A DNA stretch of 64,000 nt. Origin: Kaistella chaponensis. Lineage in GTDB: Bacteria > Bacteroidota > Bacteroidia > Flavobacteriales > Weeksellaceae. Location: positions 1 through 64,000 of the forward strand of contig NZ_FTOI01000011.1 in assembly GCF_900156725.1 (NCBI RefSeq), in the 5' to 3' direction. The position numbers and the translations under genes were made by a program. Of this stretch, positions 44,271-52,048 are shown in pieces (the first letter of the stretch is position 1; every line of letters starts with the position of its first letter). The notes under the pieces are model-generated. The model ran no database searches. It was given only the letters and a program-made list of their open reading frames with translations, and was not told the origin of the DNA.

Positions 44271-44711
44271 ATGGAAACACTGGAGTACGAAATCAGCATA
44301 AAAGCATCGGTTCAAAAAATATGGGATTTGCTTTGGAATCAAGAAACTTATCCGCAATGGACGCAGTTTTTTATGGAAGGTTCACAATTCAAAACAGATT
44401 GGGAAGTGAATGGGAAAACCTACTTTTTAGATGCCCATGGAAACGGAATGGTTTCCACTATTTTGAGTCTGGAAAAACCGCGCGAAGTTATTTTTAGCCA
44501 TTTAGGAATGTTCAAAGACGGTGTAGAAGATACCAAAAGCAAAGAAGTCATCGAATGGAGTGGTGCGCAGGAAAAATATTTTCTACGAGAAATTGATGAA
44601 AATACGACTGAACTTCGAGCGATCGTTCACACTTCCAAAGATATGGGAGAATTGATGAATAAAGGTTTTATTCAGGGATTTGAGGTTTTGAAAAAATTAG
44701 GAGAAGCTTAA
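44271..44711 (+). CDS. SRPBCC domain protein 3
   Basis: 146 residues, closest in the window to the 43836 protein (tandem duplicates). LEYEISIKASVQKIWDLLWNQ, DWEVNGKTYFLDAHGNGMVS, HTSKDMGELMNKGFIQGFEVL. Last gene of the series; a weak hairpin follows. Confidence 0.87.
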   Translation: METLEYEISIKASVQKIWDLLWNQETYPQWTQFFMEGSQFKTDWEVNGKTYFLDAHGNGMVSTILSLEKPREVIFSHLGMFKDGVEDTKSKEVIEWSGAQEKYFLREIDENTTELRAIVHTSKDMGELMNKGFIQGFEVLKKLGEA

Positions 44712-44740
44712 AGCAGTAGATTTTTAAGATGTTTAAAAGG

Positions 44741-44764
44741 CGGAAGTATTTCCGTTTTTTTTAT
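44741..44764 (+). terminator. weak terminator after the SRPBCC run
   Basis: CGGAA / TTCCG stem with T8. It falls inside the longest open frame of the sigma factor gene and so argues that the sigma factor starts further downstream. Confidence 0.5.
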
Positions 44765-44866
44765 TTCAATGGACTTAGATTTTGTTTTTTTAGAAATAAT
44801 TGTAAATTTTTAAAGTATAATCATTTTCCGCACGTCTTCAACTTTATGGACGGGGAAATTTTCAAG

Positions 44867-45421
44867 ATGTCACAGCGTGAAAAGGAGAATATCATTGCAC
44901 AGACCGTAAAAAATTACGGCGGCAAATTGCTGTCTTTTATTCGTCCAAAAGTAAACAATTCCGAAGATGCAGAAGATATTTTGCAGGAAGTTTGGTACCA
45001 ATTCAGCAACCTGACCAATATTTCAGAAATTGTGAATGTGAGTGCGTGGTTATACACGGTTTCCCGCAACAAAATTACCGACAGTTACCGTAAAAAAAAG
45101 ACCGAAAATCTTGAGGATTTCGTGTACGAAGATGAAGACGGAACATTTTCCATCAAAGATATTTTATTGCTGGATGATTCAGAAAATCCGGAACTTTTGG
45201 CTTTTCGGGAAGAAGTTTGGAAAGCGCTCTTTTCCGCGTTGGATGAACTTCCGGAAAAACAGAAATTGGTTTTTACAGAACACGAAATTGAAGGCAAGAA
45301 ACTCCAGGAAATCGCAGATGAACAGGGAGAAAATTTAAAGACGATCATCAGTAGAAAAAATTATGCAATCAAACATTTAAGAAAGAGAATGACGGTTTTG
45401 TATAAAGATTTAAACAGTTAA
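44867..45421 (+). CDS. ECF-type RNA polymerase sigma factor
   Basis: About 184 residues from the ATG at 44867 (MSQREKENIIAQTVKNYGGK). An ATG at 44846 is the alternative; the frame further up covers a terminator and codes for an unlikely sequence. Region 2 is at about 20-90 (DAEDILQEVWYQFSN, WLYTVSRNKITDSYRKKK) and region 4 at about 125-180 (ALDELPEKQKLVFTEHEIEGKK, LQEIADEQGENLKTIISR). It directs RNA polymerase to a small stress regulon. Two small membrane proteins follow and may belong to its regulation. Confidence 0.9.
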   Translation: MSQREKENIIAQTVKNYGGKLLSFIRPKVNNSEDAEDILQEVWYQFSNLTNISEIVNVSAWLYTVSRNKITDSYRKKKTENLEDFVYEDEDGTFSIKDILLLDDSENPELLAFREEVWKALFSALDELPEKQKLVFTEHEIEGKKLQEIADEQGENLKTIISRKNYAIKHLRKRMTVLYKDLNS

Positions 45422-45432
45422 AAAAGTAGAAA

Positions 45433-45765
45433 ATGAAAAATAGATTTAAAGGGAAAATTGTACTTTTTGTATTGCTTGCAATTGCCATGTTTTTCGCGGT
45501 TTCAGCAATCGTAATGGTGCTTTGGAATCATTTGCTTCCCGAAATTTTGGGGGTGAAAGCGATTACATTTTGGCAAGCTTCCGGGATTTTAATTTTATCT
45601 AAAATTCTTTTCGGAGGATTTCACGGCAAAAAAGGTTTCGGCAGAGAAAAATTCCAGAAATTAAAAGAGGAAAGAATGAGCGGAATGACCGAGGAGGAAA
45701 AAGAAAAATTCAAGGAAATGTGGAAAAAACGCTGCGAACGCGGATTTTTCCGAGATCAATGTTAG
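45433..45765 (+). CDS. small membrane protein after the ECF sigma factor
   Basis: 110 residues with two membrane helices (about 8-30 and 43-62) and a charged C-terminal tail with MTEEEKEKFKEMWKKRC and a final Cys. 11 bases after the sigma gene, so co-transcribed. It could hold the sigma factor in check (anti-sigma) or be a target of it. No domain of a known anti-sigma family is seen. Confidence 0.72.
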   Translation: MKNRFKGKIVLFVLLAIAMFFAVSAIVMVLWNHLLPEILGVKAITFWQASGILILSKILFGGFHGKKGFGREKFQKLKEERMSGMTEEEKEKFKEMWKKRCERGFFRDQC

Positions 45766-45787
45766 AGAAATTATAAAATATCATTAG

Positions 45788-45850
45788 AAGCGGGCTTTAG
45801 CCCGCTTTTTTATGGAGTCTTGCGGTGGCTTTAGCCAAAAATTATTATCA
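45788..45850. repeat. stem-loop terminator and second GGCTTTAGCC hairpin
   Basis: AGCGGGC-TTTA-GCCCGCTTTTTT (45788-45811) ends the sigma operon. About 20 bases on, a second hairpin TGGC-TTTA-GCCA follows. The shared GGCTTTAGCC core marks a dispersed intergenic repeat type of Bacteroidota. Confidence 0.6.
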
Positions 45851-46004
45851 GTTATAATATAAAATTTAAAGTAAAAACCCGTTGTACCCGTCTTCATTAA
45901 AAAGAGGCCATCACAAAATTTGAATCTAAAAATTTTTAAAGTAAAATTCAAATTCAGTCGTCTTCATTTATATAACAAACGTTAAAATTAAAATTTAAAA
46001 AAAA

Positions 46005-46274
46005 ATGAAAAATTCAAGGTTAAAAGGAGTATTCGGAGTTTTAGCAGCAGTAGGAATTGCGGTCGCCGTAAAAAAAATGGCAGACCGCAAAAAAACCATG
46101 AAAGACATTTTCGAGGAATATGACATCAAAGAAAGATCGCCATTTGGTTTTGCAGACAAGATCCGCGAAATGGATGATGAAAAATATGCAGAAATGAAAG
46201 CGAAAATCAAAGAAAAATTTGCCTCAAAGCATTGCTGCAAAAGACATTCGGGACGAAAATTTGCAGAAGCATAA
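46005..46274 (+). CDS. small Cys-containing protein, hypothetical
   Basis: 89 residues. A short hydrophobic N-terminus (VFGVLAAVGIAVAV), a basic/acidic helix and a CC pair near the end (KHCCKRHSGRKF). No family recognised. It resembles the 45433 protein in layout (hydrophobic head, charged helix, Cys at the tail), so the two may share a role in the sigma regulon. Confidence 0.65.
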   Translation: MKNSRLKGVFGVLAAVGIAVAVKKMADRKKTMKDIFEEYDIKERSPFGFADKIREMDDEKYAEMKAKIKEKFASKHCCKRHSGRKFAEA

Positions 46275-46339
46275 ACCATTTTCGACGAACTCAATTATTT
46301 GTTGAAACGGAAAGATTTTTTCTTTTCGTTTTTTTTATT

Positions 46340-46480
46340 TTTTCTGAGGCGCCTTTTTGACATCGTCGAAAAGGTAATTGTTATTTTCTGGGGCGCCTTT
46401 TTCCGCCCTCCATTCCCGCTTTTTTTGTTCCGCTGCGCTCCACAAAAAAGAGCTCCATTCAGGTCGGGGCGCAATTTTGA
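46340..46480. repeat. dispersed Chryseobacterium-type intergenic repeat
   Basis: GGCGCCTTTTT occurs twice (about 46349 and 46393). It is followed by an imperfect inverted repeat, CTTTTTTTGTTCCGCTGCG with ACAAAAAAGAGCTCC, and a GC-rich tail GGTCGGGGCG. I recall similar blocks between genes in Chryseobacterium genomes. The open frame through it (46299-46487) gives a repetitive Phe/Pro/Arg peptide and is not a gene. Confidence 0.55.
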
Positions 46481-46514
46481 TTCTTAAATAAAGTCCGGAT
46501 TAATCGAAAAGTCC

Positions 46515-46522
46515 TATTTTTG
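46515..46522 (+). promoter_or_regulatory. -7 box of the DnaJ-domain gene
   Basis: TATTTTTG (TAnnTTTG), 50 bases before the TTG start at 46573. Confidence 0.5.
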
Positions 46523-46572
46523 CAGGAAGAAATTACATTGTACATTTTACAAGCTACATTTATACATTTTAA

Positions 46573-47223
46573 TTGAAAAACTACTATTATTTTCTCGGCA
46601 TTCAGGAAAACGCTTCCGGAGAAGACATTAAAAAAGTTTATCGAAAATTATCATTAAAATACCATCCGGATAAAAATCCCGGTGATGATTATTTTGAGAA
46701 CCGTTTTCGCGAAGTTCAGGAAGCGTATGATATTTTGGGCGATCCAGAAAATCGCAGAATCTACGACGCAAATTTAGGCCATCAACAGAGAAGTTACCGC
46801 CCGACTTTGCCGCCATTTATCAAAACTTTTTCAGCGAACAAAATCAGAGTTCAGAAAGGCGAGGAAGTCATCATTAACTGGCAAACGAACAATGCAGACA
46901 TTGTGAAAATTTTGCCCTTTGGGTTAGAAAAAGCGTACGGAGAACGGACTTTTAAAATTACGGAATTCAAAGACGGAAAATTTCAGATTCTGTGTCATGC
47001 CACCAATTCTTTGCTCAATAAAACAGTCGTTCGTGCGATTACCATTACAGAAACTTTTGAAAATAAAGGAGAGGAGATCCGTAGTGAAGTTGAAAAGATC
47101 TTCAAACCCGCAAAACCGACTTTCCAAAATCCGGCGGGATTTTCAGGAAAAGTGCAAATTATTTTTGCCCTTGTTTTTATTCTGATCTTAATTTTAATCC
47201 TGATCAGAAATTTTAATCAATAA
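46573..47223 (+). CDS. DnaJ-domain membrane protein
   Basis: 216 residues, TTG start; the J domain begins at residue 4 (YYYFLGIQENASGEDIKKVY), so no later start is possible. HPD motif in KYHPDKNPGDDYF. Residues 75-150 form a beta-rich domain (VQKGEEVIINWQTNNADIVK). A C-terminal membrane helix lies at about 192-213 (IIFALVFILILILILI). The J domain probably recruits DnaK to the membrane. Not a full DnaJ: the Gly/Phe and zinc domains are absent. Confidence 0.9.
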   Translation: MKNYYYFLGIQENASGEDIKKVYRKLSLKYHPDKNPGDDYFENRFREVQEAYDILGDPENRRIYDANLGHQQRSYRPTLPPFIKTFSANKIRVQKGEEVIINWQTNNADIVKILPFGLEKAYGERTFKITEFKDGKFQILCHATNSLLNKTVVRAITITETFENKGEEIRSEVEKIFKPAKPTFQNPAGFSGKVQIIFALVFILILILILIRNFNQ

Positions 47224-47244
47224 GGTGATTTTTGCTAAAAAATA

Positions 47245-47397
47245 TTAAGCCATTTTCAGACGACCCGGACATTTCTTGCAGCGTTTCCCTTTTTTAAATT
47301 TCTTACAACACTTTTTCTTTAAACATAATAACTCCTCAGAATCACCATTGAAAGGCAACAAGGGCGCAATTTTAAAAGGGATGATTGGTAAATTCAT
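47245..47397 (-). CDS. 50-residue Cys/Lys-rich protein
   Basis: Small gene found by reading the minus strand: MNLPIIPFKIAPLLPFNGDS at the start, then CLKKKCCKKFKKGKRCKKCP near the end. Five Cys among many Lys suggest a small zinc or iron-sulfur knuckle or an RNA-binding peptide; no family named. Strong support comes from a consensus promoter directly in front (47402-47431). The box ends only 4 bases before the ATG, so the mRNA is probably leaderless. Confidence 0.7.
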   Translation of the reverse strand: MNLPIIPFKIAPLLPFNGDSEELLCLKKKCCKKFKKGKRCKKCPGRLKMA

Positions 47398-47401
47398 GCT
47401 G

Positions 47402-47431
47402 CAAAGATAATACTTATTTAGAATTGTTCAA
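47402..47431 (-). promoter_or_regulatory. promoter of the 50-residue gene
   Basis: On the minus strand: TTG, exactly 19 bases, TATCTTTG. A textbook TTG-N19-TAnnTTTG promoter, with the -33 extended to TTTTG. Confidence 0.75.
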
Positions 47432-47531
47432 AATTATAATATTCCATTTAGGTGATAAATGTCAATTGTTCGTTTCGCAAAAAATTGTATTTTTACGAAC
47501 CTCTATTTCTAATAAAATCTACAGTAAAAAT

Positions 47532-50393
47532 ATGAACACCACCCAATTTGTAAACCGTCACATTTCTTTGAATGAAGCTGATAAAGAAGCAATGTTGAAG
47601 AGAATAGGCGTTTCTGGCATTGATGAACTGATTGATCAGGCGATCCCGAAATCAATTCGTTTAGAGAAAAATTTAGAGATCTCACCCGCACTTTCGGAGT
47701 ATGAAATGTTGGCGCATTCCAAAGATCTGGCTTCGAAAAATATCGAATTCGAAAATTATATCGGGTTTGGTTATCACAGCACCATTTTGCCAAGTGCAAT
47801 CCAAAGAAATATTTTAGAAAATCCATCTTGGTACACCGCTTATACGCCTTATCAAGCAGAAATTGCGCAAGGTAGGCTAGAAGCATTGTTGAATTTTCAA
47901 ACCGTAGTTTGTGATTTAACCGGATTTAAATTAGCGAATGCGTCACTGCTCGATGAAAGTACAGCAGCTGCGGAGGCGATGCACATGTTTTTCGAAAGCA
48001 GAACCAAAGACCAGAAAAAAGAAGGAGCCATCAAATTCTTCGTTTCGGATCTTGTTTTGCCACAAACCATTGCAGTGTTAAAAACTAAAGCAGAAGGTTT
48101 AGGAATCGATATCATCATCGGGAATTATAAAAATCACCAGTTCAATAATACGTATTTCGGGATCTTGTTGCAATATCCAGGAAAGAACGGAATCATTATC
48201 GATTACACCGAAAATATTAAATATTACAAAGAGCACAACTTACAAGTTGTGGTTGCATGTGATCCTTTGGCGTTGGTGAAATTGAAATCTCCTGCAGATA
48301 TGGGTGCAGATTGCGCAGTCGGAACAACACAAAGATTCGGAATTCCGATGGGTTACGGTGGTCCTCACGCGGCATTTTTCGCCTGTAAAGACGATTACAA
48401 AAGAGATATTCCGGGTAGAATTATCGGAGTTTCCCAAGATGTTTACGGAAAACGTGCCTTGAGAATGGCGCTTCAAACCCGCGAACAACACATTAAAAGA
48501 GAAAAAGCAACTTCAAACATCTGTACTGCACAGGTTCTCTTGGCTGTAATGGCGGGAATGTACGCTGTATATCACGGACCAAAAGGTTTGAATTTTATTG
48601 CTGATCAAATCCACTTCAAAGCAAATGCATTGAGCGATGGCTTAAAAACTTTAGGATACGATGTCGTAGAAGAAGCGATTTTCGATACAGTGAAGTTCCG
48701 CATTCATGAAGATGAGAAAAATGCTTTGTTGATTGTGATGAGAGATCATAAGATCAATCTGAATTATTTTTCAGAAGGAGTTGTAAGCATTTCTATCAAC
48801 GAAACTTCTACCAAAGAAAAATTGCAGACTTTATTCGATGCTTTTGCGCAGTTCAAAGACAAGCAAAGCTTCAAACTAATCATCAAGGAAGAAGTTCATA
48901 TTCCGGCAGAATCATTAAGAACAGATGCTATTCTAAAAGAAGAAGTTTTCCATAAATACCATACTGAAACCGAATTAATGCGCTACATCAAGCGTTTGGA
49001 AAGAAAAGATTTATCCTTAACTCATTCCATGATTTCCCTCGGTTCATGCACCATGAAACTCAATGCAGCCACGCAAATGTTGCCGCTTTCTTGGTCAGAA
49101 TGGGGAAATGTTCATCCATTTGTACCTACCGAACAAGCAGGAGGTTATCAATTCTTAATTAAAGAGCTGGAAAAAGATTTAGCAGAAATCACCGGATTTG
49201 CTGGAACTTCTTTACAACCCAATTCTGGTGCACAAGGAGAATATGCAGGTTTAATGGTGATCCGTCAATACCACAAATCACGTGGCGAAGCGCATCGAAA
49301 TATTGCCTTAATTCCACAGTCTGCACACGGAACCAATCCGGCTTCTGCAGTAATGGCGGGAATGAAAGTGGTTGTAGTAAAAAATCTGGAAAACGGAGAA
49401 ATCGATTTCGAAGATTTGAAAGCGAAAGCAGAATTGCACAGTGAAAACCTTTCTGCAGCGATGATCACGTATCCTTCAACTTACGGATTGTTCGATGAAA
49501 ATATTAAAGACATCACGAAATTAATCCACGAACATGGTGGACAGGTTTATCTGGACGGTGCCAATATGAACGCACAGGTTGGATTTACCAGTCCCGGAAA
49601 TGTAGGAGCCGACGTTTGTCACCTTAATCTTCACAAAACTTTCGCCATTCCTCACGGTGGAGGTGGACCTGGAGTTGGACCGATCTGCGTTGCCGCACAT
49701 TTGGTTCCTTTCTTACCTTCCAATCCGAATATTAAAATTGGTGGAAAAGAATCGATTGATGCTATTTCCGGAGCGCCTTACGGATCCAGTTTGGTGCTGA
49801 ATATTTCTTATGCCTACATCAAAATGCTCGGAACAGCAGGTTTGATGAAAGCTACGGAACACGCCATTTTAAATGCCAATTATCTGAAAGTAGTTTTGGG
49901 AGAACATTTCCCGATCTTATACGCCAACAAAAATAACAGAGTTGCGCACGAATGTATCGTCGATTTCCGTCCGTTTAAAGCGGTTGGAATTGAAGTTGCC
50001 GATGTTGCCAAAAGATTGATGGATTATGGTTTCCACGCACCAACAGTGAGTTTCCCGGTTGCCGGAACCATGATGATCGAACCTACAGAATCTGAAAATA
50101 AAGCAGAACTCGACCGTTTCGCAGAAGCGTTAATTTCTATTAAAGGAGAAATTGACGAGATCGCAAACGGCGATGCAGACGAAAAAAACAACGTGTTGAA
50201 AAACGCGCCACACACCGAACAAGTGGTGATTTCTGATTCCTGGGACAAACCCTACAGCCGGGAAAAAGCAGCCTATCCTTTGGAATGGGTTCGCGAACAC
50301 AAATTCTTCGCTACCGTTTCCCGCGTTGATGAAGCGTTTGGCGACCGAAATCTGATCTGTACCTGCGCTCCAATCGAGAGTTACATGGACTAA
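47532..50393 (+). CDS. gcvP: glycine dehydrogenase (decarboxylating), P protein
   Basis: 953 residues from the ATG at 47532 (MNTTQFVNRHISLNEADKEAML). The frame is open 49 codons upstream but that part overlaps the divergent 50-residue gene and its promoter. Fused alpha-beta type P protein: two homologous halves, PLP Lys in CHLNLHKTFAIPHGGGGPG, and MISLGSCTMKLNA. It decarboxylates glycine and loads the aminomethyl group on the H protein lipoyl arm. Strong terminator follows. Confidence 0.96.
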   Translation: MNTTQFVNRHISLNEADKEAMLKRIGVSGIDELIDQAIPKSIRLEKNLEISPALSEYEMLAHSKDLASKNIEFENYIGFGYHSTILPSAIQRNILENPSWYTAYTPYQAEIAQGRLEALLNFQTVVCDLTGFKLANASLLDESTAAAEAMHMFFESRTKDQKKEGAIKFFVSDLVLPQTIAVLKTKAEGLGIDIIIGNYKNHQFNNTYFGILLQYPGKNGIIIDYTENIKYYKEHNLQVVVACDPLALVKLKSPADMGADCAVGTTQRFGIPMGYGGPHAAFFACKDDYKRDIPGRIIGVSQDVYGKRALRMALQTREQHIKREKATSNICTAQVLLAVMAGMYAVYHGPKGLNFIADQIHFKANALSDGLKTLGYDVVEEAIFDTVKFRIHEDEKNALLIVMRDHKINLNYFSEGVVSISINETSTKEKLQTLFDAFAQFKDKQSFKLIIKEEVHIPAESLRTDAILKEEVFHKYHTETELMRYIKRLERKDLSLTHSMISLGSCTMKLNAATQMLPLSWSEWGNVHPFVPTEQAGGYQFLIKELEKDLAEITGFAGTSLQPNSGAQGEYAGLMVIRQYHKSRGEAHRNIALIPQSAHGTNPASAVMAGMKVVVVKNLENGEIDFEDLKAKAELHSENLSAAMITYPSTYGLFDENIKDITKLIHEHGGQVYLDGANMNAQVGFTSPGNVGADVCHLNLHKTFAIPHGGGGPGVGPICVAAHLVPFLPSNPNIKIGGKESIDAISGAPYGSSLVLNISYAYIKMLGTAGLMKATEHAILNANYLKVVLGEHFPILYANKNNRVAHECIVDFRPFKAVGIEVADVAKRLMDYGFHAPTVSFPVAGTMMIEPTESENKAELDRFAEALISIKGEIDEIANGDADEKNNVLKNAPHTEQVVISDSWDKPYSREKAAYPLEWVREHKFFATVSRVDEAFGDRNLICTCAPIESYMD

Positions 50394-50410
50394 TACATTT
50401 TTGAAATAGC

Positions 50411-50442
50411 AAATCCCCTTCAATTTTGAAGGGGATTTTTTT
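50411..50442 (+). terminator. terminator of gcvP
   Basis: AATCCCCTTCAA / TTGAAGGGGATT stem with T8, 18 bases after the stop. Confidence 0.88.
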
Positions 50443-50453
50443 TGATTTAAAGC

Positions 50454-50470
50454 TCAAAGTCGGAGACTTT
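50454..50470. repeat. CAAAGTC-GGA-GACTTTG palindrome
   Basis: A 17-base palindrome; a close relative (CAAAGTCAGGAGACTTCG) is at 51913-51930. The two flank the gene at 50484-51584 on both sides. Confidence 0.5.
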
Positions 50471-50483
50471 GCCAGCTGATAAT

Positions 50484-51584
50484 TTATAAGTCACCTGGAT
50501 TACCTGGATTGTTTTTTAATTGGTGGCTGTCATAATATGCATGTATTTGATTGTTCAACGCAAGTTCATTTAATTTTGATTCAATTCCTTTTATTACATT
50601 TACTTTCTTAGTAATATCGTAAAATTCAAGTTCGCTAATACTTTTATTTAAAATTCCGATTTTATTATCTAAAATAAAATTTCTATCATTTAAATCATCT
50701 TGTCTCGTTAAGTCGATTTGAATCACTTGGTCATTTTTGTTTATTGAATAAAGCATTTTTCGAAATAAATTTCCTTTTCTACCCCATATCAAAGCAAATA
50801 GCAATTTCCTAGTTTCTAAAGAGGTGTTTTTCAAAAATTGTTCTGAAAAATTGATTTCACTATTTGCATCTATAAATTTATATAGTATATTAAATAATTC
50901 ATCATAATTAATGCTTTTGTTAATCAACTCATCATCCGTATAGATAAATCTTAAATTTTGTCTCTCTTTATCGAAAAGATCATTTTTTACTTTATTATAA
51001 TTCTGCGCTAAATCACTATTCGTAGTCCGTAAATTTTCTAATTCAGAAGTTAAGTTTTGTATTCTCTGTTTATTTAGTACATCTGAATTTCGAATTCTTT
51101 CTTCATACGATCTTTTTAAATCCTCCATTGATGAATTATATTCTTCAATCTCTTTTTTTCCAGATAATATTTTTTCTTTGTCATACTTGTGTTGTGTAGA
51201 TGCTAAATCATGTTTCCAATCTATGTTTTTTGAATCATTTAGGAGTACTTTCCTTCTATTGTTCGGTACTCTCAATAATGCCTCGATTCCCCACATTAAA
51301 ATAGGGAACAATGTTGAAATCAAAAAACTTGCAGCAACAAGCAAAATTAAATTCCAAAAATGATCCCAGAAAGTCCAATTTCTATATAAATAAGTAATAT
51401 TATTTATTTTGCCCTCTACTGATGATTTCGAAAATAAATAAATGGAAATCGGCTTCCAATAATTTAATATTACCAAAGTAATATAAAAGGGAATTATTGG
51501 TAATTTTAGTCGCTCCTTTGCAGCATCTTTTGTTTCCTTGTAGTAGTCTAAAATGTATTTAAAAGTATCGGTATTACTAATCAT
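50484..51584 (-). CDS. hypothetical membrane protein with coiled coil
   Basis: 366 residues, not recognised. Two membrane helices at about 30-50 and 77-102, a coiled coil at about 125-215 (DKEKILSGKKEIEEYNSSME, LTSELENLRTTNSDLAQNYN) and a helical C-terminal domain with SLETRKLLFALIWGRKGNLF. Lower GC and higher Asn/Ile content than its neighbours, isolation between repeat palindromes and the lack of an operon suggest an acquired accessory gene. A structural or sensor role at the membrane fits the shape; nothing more can be said. Confidence 0.75.
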   Translation of the reverse strand: MISNTDTFKYILDYYKETKDAAKERLKLPIIPFYITLVILNYWKPISIYLFSKSSVEGKINNITYLYRNWTFWDHFWNLILLVAASFLISTLFPILMWGIEALLRVPNNRRKVLLNDSKNIDWKHDLASTQHKYDKEKILSGKKEIEEYNSSMEDLKRSYEERIRNSDVLNKQRIQNLTSELENLRTTNSDLAQNYNKVKNDLFDKERQNLRFIYTDDELINKSINYDELFNILYKFIDANSEINFSEQFLKNTSLETRKLLFALIWGRKGNLFRKMLYSINKNDQVIQIDLTRQDDLNDRNFILDNKIGILNKSISELEFYDITKKVNVIKGIESKLNELALNNQIHAYYDSHQLKNNPGNPGDL

Positions 51585-51739
51585 AGGTTATTTAGTTTTA
51601 TGAATGATTGTAACTTATTTTTGAGAATATTTAAAAATAAATTTTGATATTGATCTTCATTCTTAATTAATCAAATATACCAATAAACTTCAAACCTCAC
51701 CACAGAATTCACTTGCTACCTAAGATTATTCTTCAACAC

Positions 51740-51770
51740 AAATAATCCCGAACCAGTCGGGATTATTTTT
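51740..51770. terminator. bidirectional terminator-like hairpin
   Basis: AAATAATCCCGA / TCGGGATTATTT stem, loop ACCAG-type, T5. No intact gene ends here on the plus strand; on the minus strand it would end the remnant at 51786. Confidence 0.7.
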
Positions 51771-51785
51771 AGTAAAAATTTTAGT

Positions 51786-51872
51786 TTAAGGCTTTGGTGC
51801 GTTCTTCGATTTCGGAGTATCATCAATACTGATTCCCCAATCTGCGAGCTTTTTCGGGTTTCTGCCGGTAAC
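51786..51872 (-). pseudogene. 3' remnant of a protein gene
   Basis: Minus strand codes for a C-terminus VTGRNPKKLADWGISIDD followed by TPKSKNAPKP and a stop, then runs into the palindrome at 51870. The tail resembles C-termini of a small repeated protein family I recall from Chryseobacterium, but I cannot name it. The rest of the gene is absent. Confidence 0.4.
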
Positions 51873-51903
51873 CTTGTCAAGGTTTCAAACCTTCACAAGG
51901 TTA
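51870..51903. repeat. AACCTTGT...ACAAGGTT palindrome
   Basis: AACCTTGT and ACAAGGTT arms around an inner AAGGTTT-C-AAACCTT palindrome. The outer arms match the stem of the tpx terminator at 42063-42102. Confidence 0.55.
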
Positions 51904-52048
51904 GAAAATAATGGCTCAAAGTCAGGAGACTTCGCAGCGGGAGCTTTCTTGTAATTATAGATTTTGCTCCATAAAATGATGGAGCAATAAAGTTTCGGAG
52001 CAAAAATTTTTATTCCTTACTTTTAAGGCTTATTTTTGGGTTCCTATT

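Larger units (their letters stand above)
51585..52048. other. 464-base intergenic region with repeats and a gene remnant
   Basis: From left: about 150 bases of AT-rich sequence, a terminator-like hairpin (51740-51770), the 3' remnant of a gene on the minus strand (51786-51872), the AACCTTGT palindrome, the CAAAGTC palindrome copy and a TTGCTCCA hairpin (51966-51989) ahead of dgt. No intact gene. Confidence 0.6.

Noticed and set aside
44729-44866. Upstream extension of the ECF sigma factor
   Set aside because: It contains a hairpin with T8 and encodes a Phe/Arg/Lys-rich stretch foreign to sigma factors.
46299-46487. 62-codon open frame after the small Cys protein
   Set aside because: It translates a GC-rich intergenic repeat into a Phe/Pro/Arg-rich peptide, with no promoter or ribosome context of its own.
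47385-47531. 49-codon upstream extension of gcvP
   Set aside because: It overlaps the divergent 50-residue gene and its promoter; the family N-terminus begins at the ATG at 47532.
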